Assembly: GCA_030615435.1 (NCBI GenBank)
Contig: JAUWZH010000158.1
Span: 1-6,282, forward strand
Direction of reading: 5' to 3'
Source of the DNA: Candidatus Brocadiaceae bacterium
Lineage (GTDB): Bacteria; Planctomycetota; Brocadiia; SM23-32
DNA: 6,282 nucleotides
In this document: piece after piece, positions 4,881 through 6,282 of the stretch
Layout of the letters: each line of letters starts with the position of its first letter
How positions within the stretch are numbered: position 1 is the first letter of the stretch
Made by a program: the position numbers and the translations under genes
The notes under the pieces: model-generated
What the model was told of the DNA's origin: nothing
Database searches by the model: none
The model's input: the letters and a program-made list of their open reading frames with translations, nothing else

Positions 4881-5521
4881 TCGTCGGAAGGCCGCACAAG
4901 AAGAAGTCAGGCCACATCAAGCCTTACAGGCCGGTGCCAATCAATCCTTACAAACCCGTCCCGCTGAAGCCTTACAGGCCGGCCCCGCTGAAGGACTACA
5001 CGCCGGCCCCGCTGAAGGACTATACCCCGGTGCCGCTTACGCCCTACATTCCGGTACCGCTTAGGCCCTACACTCCGGTGCCCATCAAGGACTATACGCC
5101 GGTGCCTCCGAAACCTTATGAGGTGGTGCCGCCTAAGCCTTACAGGCCGGCTCCGCTCAAGCCTTACAAACCCCACCCGCTTAAGCCATACAAGGCGGCC
5201 CCGCTCAAGCCTTACAGGCCGGCCCCGCTGAAGGACTACACGCCGGTGCCGCTGAAGCCCTACACTCCGGTGCCCATCAAGGACTATACGCCGGTGCCGC
5301 TGGAACCATACACTCCGGTACCTATCGAGCCCTACAGACCTACCCCGGTGCGGGGAAGAAGGCGCTTGAAGGATCGCAAACCAATTGATAGAGACCCGGT
5401 TGAAGGCAAGGTATGGGAATACTGTCCCGAATGTGACACGATCATTAGTCTTTGTCTCAGCGGCAAAAAGATGAAGTGTCACGGCTGCGGAAGCAAGATT
5501 AGCTATGTGCCGGAGCAGTAG
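4877..5521 (+). CDS. Octapeptide-repeat proline-rich protein with C-terminal zinc ribbon
   Basis: The product is 214 residues in three parts. Residues 1-14 are a basic leader (MVVGRPHKKKSGHI). Residues 15-158 are 18 consecutive octapeptides of consensus [KE]-[PD]-Y-[RTK]-P-[VA]-P-[LI], with no gap in register. Residues 159-214 are a basic hinge (RGRRRLKDRK) followed by a zinc-ribbon-like domain with C183-P-E-C186 and C201-H-G-C204, plus C193 between them. The repeat should form an extended polyproline-II-like rod with one Tyr and alternating charge per turn unit. The ribbon could bind nucleic acid or protein. No signal peptide or anchor is seen, so it is probably cytoplasmic. The start lies in the duplicated cassette at 4841-4880. 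I know of no named family with this architecture. A scaffold or coat function is inference. Confidence 0.85.
   Translation: MVVGRPHKKKSGHIKPYRPVPINPYKPVPLKPYRPAPLKDYTPAPLKDYTPVPLTPYIPVPLRPYTPVPIKDYTPVPPKPYEVVPPKPYRPAPLKPYKPHPLKPYKAAPLKPYRPAPLKDYTPVPLKPYTPVPIKDYTPVPLEPYTPVPIEPYRPTPVRGRRRLKDRKPIDRDPVEGKVWEYCPECDTIISLCLSGKKMKCHGCGSKISYVPEQ
4919..5350 (+). repeat. 18-copy tandem 24-bp repeat
   Basis: The 432 bases code for 18 octapeptides in exact register. Some blocks are identical over long spans: 5065-5106 equals 5257-5298 (42 bases, offset 192 = 8 units), and 4967-5006 equals 5207-5246 (40 bases, offset 240 = 10 units). This indicates expansion by block duplication or gene conversion in whole-unit steps. 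Copy number is likely to vary between strains. Confidence 0.9.
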
Positions 5522-5561
5522 CTGCCCATTCTCGCGGCCGCTGGCAGGCCCTGGCTAGAAC

Positions 5562-5570
5562 AGGAGGTGA
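5562..5570 (+). promoter_or_regulatory. Consensus ribosome binding site deciding the start at 5575
   Basis: AGGAGGTGA is a full-length anti-16S match. Its GGAGG core is 7 bases before ATG 5575 and only 4 before the adjacent in-frame GTG 5572. The ATG start also makes the N-terminus (MRYSIG) line up with that of the paralogue at 4145 (MRFSTG). Confidence 0.75.
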
Positions 5571-5574
5571 GGTG

Positions 5575-5868
5575 ATGAGGTACTCGATCGGTAGAGGATC
5601 GAAGGTGAAGAAATCGACCGGGATGAACTGGGAAGAATTGAAGCAGTACCAAAGAAAAAACAGACGCTACGGCACGATCCGCTATTCAACGGGGCGGGAG
5701 TCGCCGATTGAGCATTTTACCGGAACCCTGACCGGCAAGGAGACGGATGAGGAGCCAGATCTGCCCCGGCAAACTTGGCAGTGGAGAGTTCGTGAGTTGC
5801 AGAAAAAAGTGAGAGCAGCAAAGGCCGAGGAGGCAAACAGGAGTGCACAGGAAAACTTCCCGCAATAA
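5575..5868 (+). CDS. R-[FY]-S-T-G repeat protein B (paralogue of the gene at 4145)
   Basis: The product is 97 residues. Residues 2-18 (RYSIGRGSKVKKSTGMN) and 36-52 (RYSTGRESPIEHFTGTL) are the same two 17-residue units as in the protein encoded at 4145, followed by the shared T-G. The spacer between them is Lys/Gln/Arg-rich. After the second unit the two proteins diverge. This one has a short acidic stretch (KETDEEPDLP) and then a probable amphipathic helix or coiled coil (WRVRELQKKVRAAKAEEANR). There are no cysteines and no secretion signal. The second unit is better conserved between paralogues than the first. The gene starts 53 bases after the octapeptide-repeat gene. Function is unknown. 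The conserved R-Y-S-T-G-R-x-S core may be a binding or assembly motif. Confidence 0.82.
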   Translation: MRYSIGRGSKVKKSTGMNWEELKQYQRKNRRYGTIRYSTGRESPIEHFTGTLTGKETDEEPDLPRQTWQWRVRELQKKVRAAKAEEANRSAQENFPQ

Positions 5869-5961
5869 ACGCGGACGCTGTCGTTCGGCACGGTGAGCCG
5901 GGCATGGGAACGAGGTCCAAAGGAATTCACGTCTCAGCAACAGAAACAGAGGCGATAAACA
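5869..5961. other. Longest intergenic gap, no clear element
   Basis: These 93 bases separate the genes at 5575 and 5962. I see no terminator hairpin with a T-run, no convincing -35/-10 pair and no repeat. The 5962 gene is probably still part of the same transcript. Confidence 0.4.
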
Positions 5962-6282
5962 ATGAGTCTGAGCCAGATGGAACAAGAAACACTGAAGGCC
6001 GTGACCGAGTTGGACGGAAAGGCGACCAACAAGGCCGTCAGCGAAAAAATCGGTACGAGCATCGAAGACGCCCTGTTCGTATGCATCAAGCTCATCAAAA
6101 CGGATCATATGGTTTTCAAGCCGAACCGGGGATTCAGTGTCACCGACAAGGGCAAAGAGGCACTCGAGGGCGGTGAGGCCGAGCCTACTGGGGGGGCCGT
6201 TGGCGTAGCTGTGCAACCCGAGAGCTTCCGGGGAGAGCGTGTGTGGAAGGTTGCCGGGAAGCGCGGTCGAGGATATGGCCGG
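5962..6282 (+). CDS. Winged-helix-type protein (paralogue 4), cut by the window end
   Basis: The reading frame opens at ATG 5962 and is still open at 6282, giving at least 107 residues. Residues 1-70 match the layout of the three small proteins at 124-969. A first helix (MEQETLKAVTELDGKATNKA) is followed by a helix-turn-helix stretch (VSEKIGTSIEDALFVCIKLI), and then a wing with the F-S-V-T-D-K-G-K-E-A-L ending. Residues from about 70 are Gly/Glu-rich and then basic (FRGERVWKVAGKRGRGYGR), a tail unlike those of its relatives. A weak AGAGG at 5948-5952 lies 9 bases upstream. Its position on the far side of the repeat-protein genes shows that this paralogue family brackets the cluster. A regulatory or adaptor role is inferred from the fold only. 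Confidence 0.75.
   Translation, partial: MSLSQMEQETLKAVTELDGKATNKAVSEKIGTSIEDALFVCIKLIKTDHMVFKPNRGFSVTDKGKEALEGGEAEPTGGAVGVAVQPESFRGERVWKVAGKRGRGYGR

Noticed and set aside
4919..5350. CRISPR array
   Set aside because: The 24-bp period is continuous with no unique spacers, and it keeps a reading frame throughout. It is a coding repeat.
4907..5482. Minus-strand open frame across the octapeptide array
   Set aside because: It is a mirror of the 24-bp repeat. A repeat with a period divisible by three and no stop in one antisense frame stays open automatically. The + strand has the start signal and the zinc ribbon.
5904..6176. + frame starting at ATG 5904
   Set aside because: It overlaps the winged-helix gene at 5962, which matches three paralogues in the window. 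The 5904 frame has no ribosome binding site and low-complexity composition.

Overview
The window is GC-rich bacterial DNA in which every supported gene lies on the + strand. Gaps between genes are short (the longest is about 93 bases), two junctions overlap as ATGA (724-727 and 3025-3028), and good Shine-Dalgarno sequences precede most starts. I see no intrinsic terminator and no gene-free stretch over 300 bases. This looks like part of one long operon that continues past the right edge and possibly the left. The sequence alone does not fix the phylum. I see no phage, transposon, CRISPR, tRNA or rRNA signal.

Layout. (1) 1-123: a possible tail of an upstream gene and a GC-rich leader with nested inverted repeats. 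(2) 124-969: three consecutive small winged-helix-type proteins that resemble one another. A fourth relative starts at 5962 and is cut by the window end. (3) 974-3028: a 684-residue ATPase made of two ArsA/Get3-type halves. Both nucleotide sites are complete and each half carries a CxxC zinc-type motif. (4) 3025-3597: a protein whose C-terminal half matches the gas vesicle accessory protein GvpG, with an unusual basic N-terminal extension of about 93 residues. (5) 3603-4055: a protein with possible AbrB-like motifs. (6) 4145-5868: four small genes for basic, repeat-containing proteins that I cannot assign to a known family. Two of them, at 4145 and 5575, are paralogues built on an R-[FY]-S-T-G motif. 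They flank a decapeptide-repeat protein (4495) and an 18-copy octapeptide-repeat protein with a C-terminal zinc ribbon (4877).

How the genes may work together (inference). The GvpG homologue points to a gas-vesicle-type assembly locus, although no GvpA shell gene lies in the window. The ArsA/Get3-like ATPase lacks cysteines in the first 292 residues and has no arsB/arsR neighbour. A chaperone or targeting role for a hydrophobic client is therefore more likely than arsenite export. The winged-helix and AbrB-like proteins could regulate or scaffold, and the repeat proteins look like structural or coating components. The most noteworthy feature is this set of short-period repeat proteins next to an ArsA/Get3-GvpG pair, together with a duplicated gene-start cassette of about 40 bp at 4459-4498 and 4841-4880.
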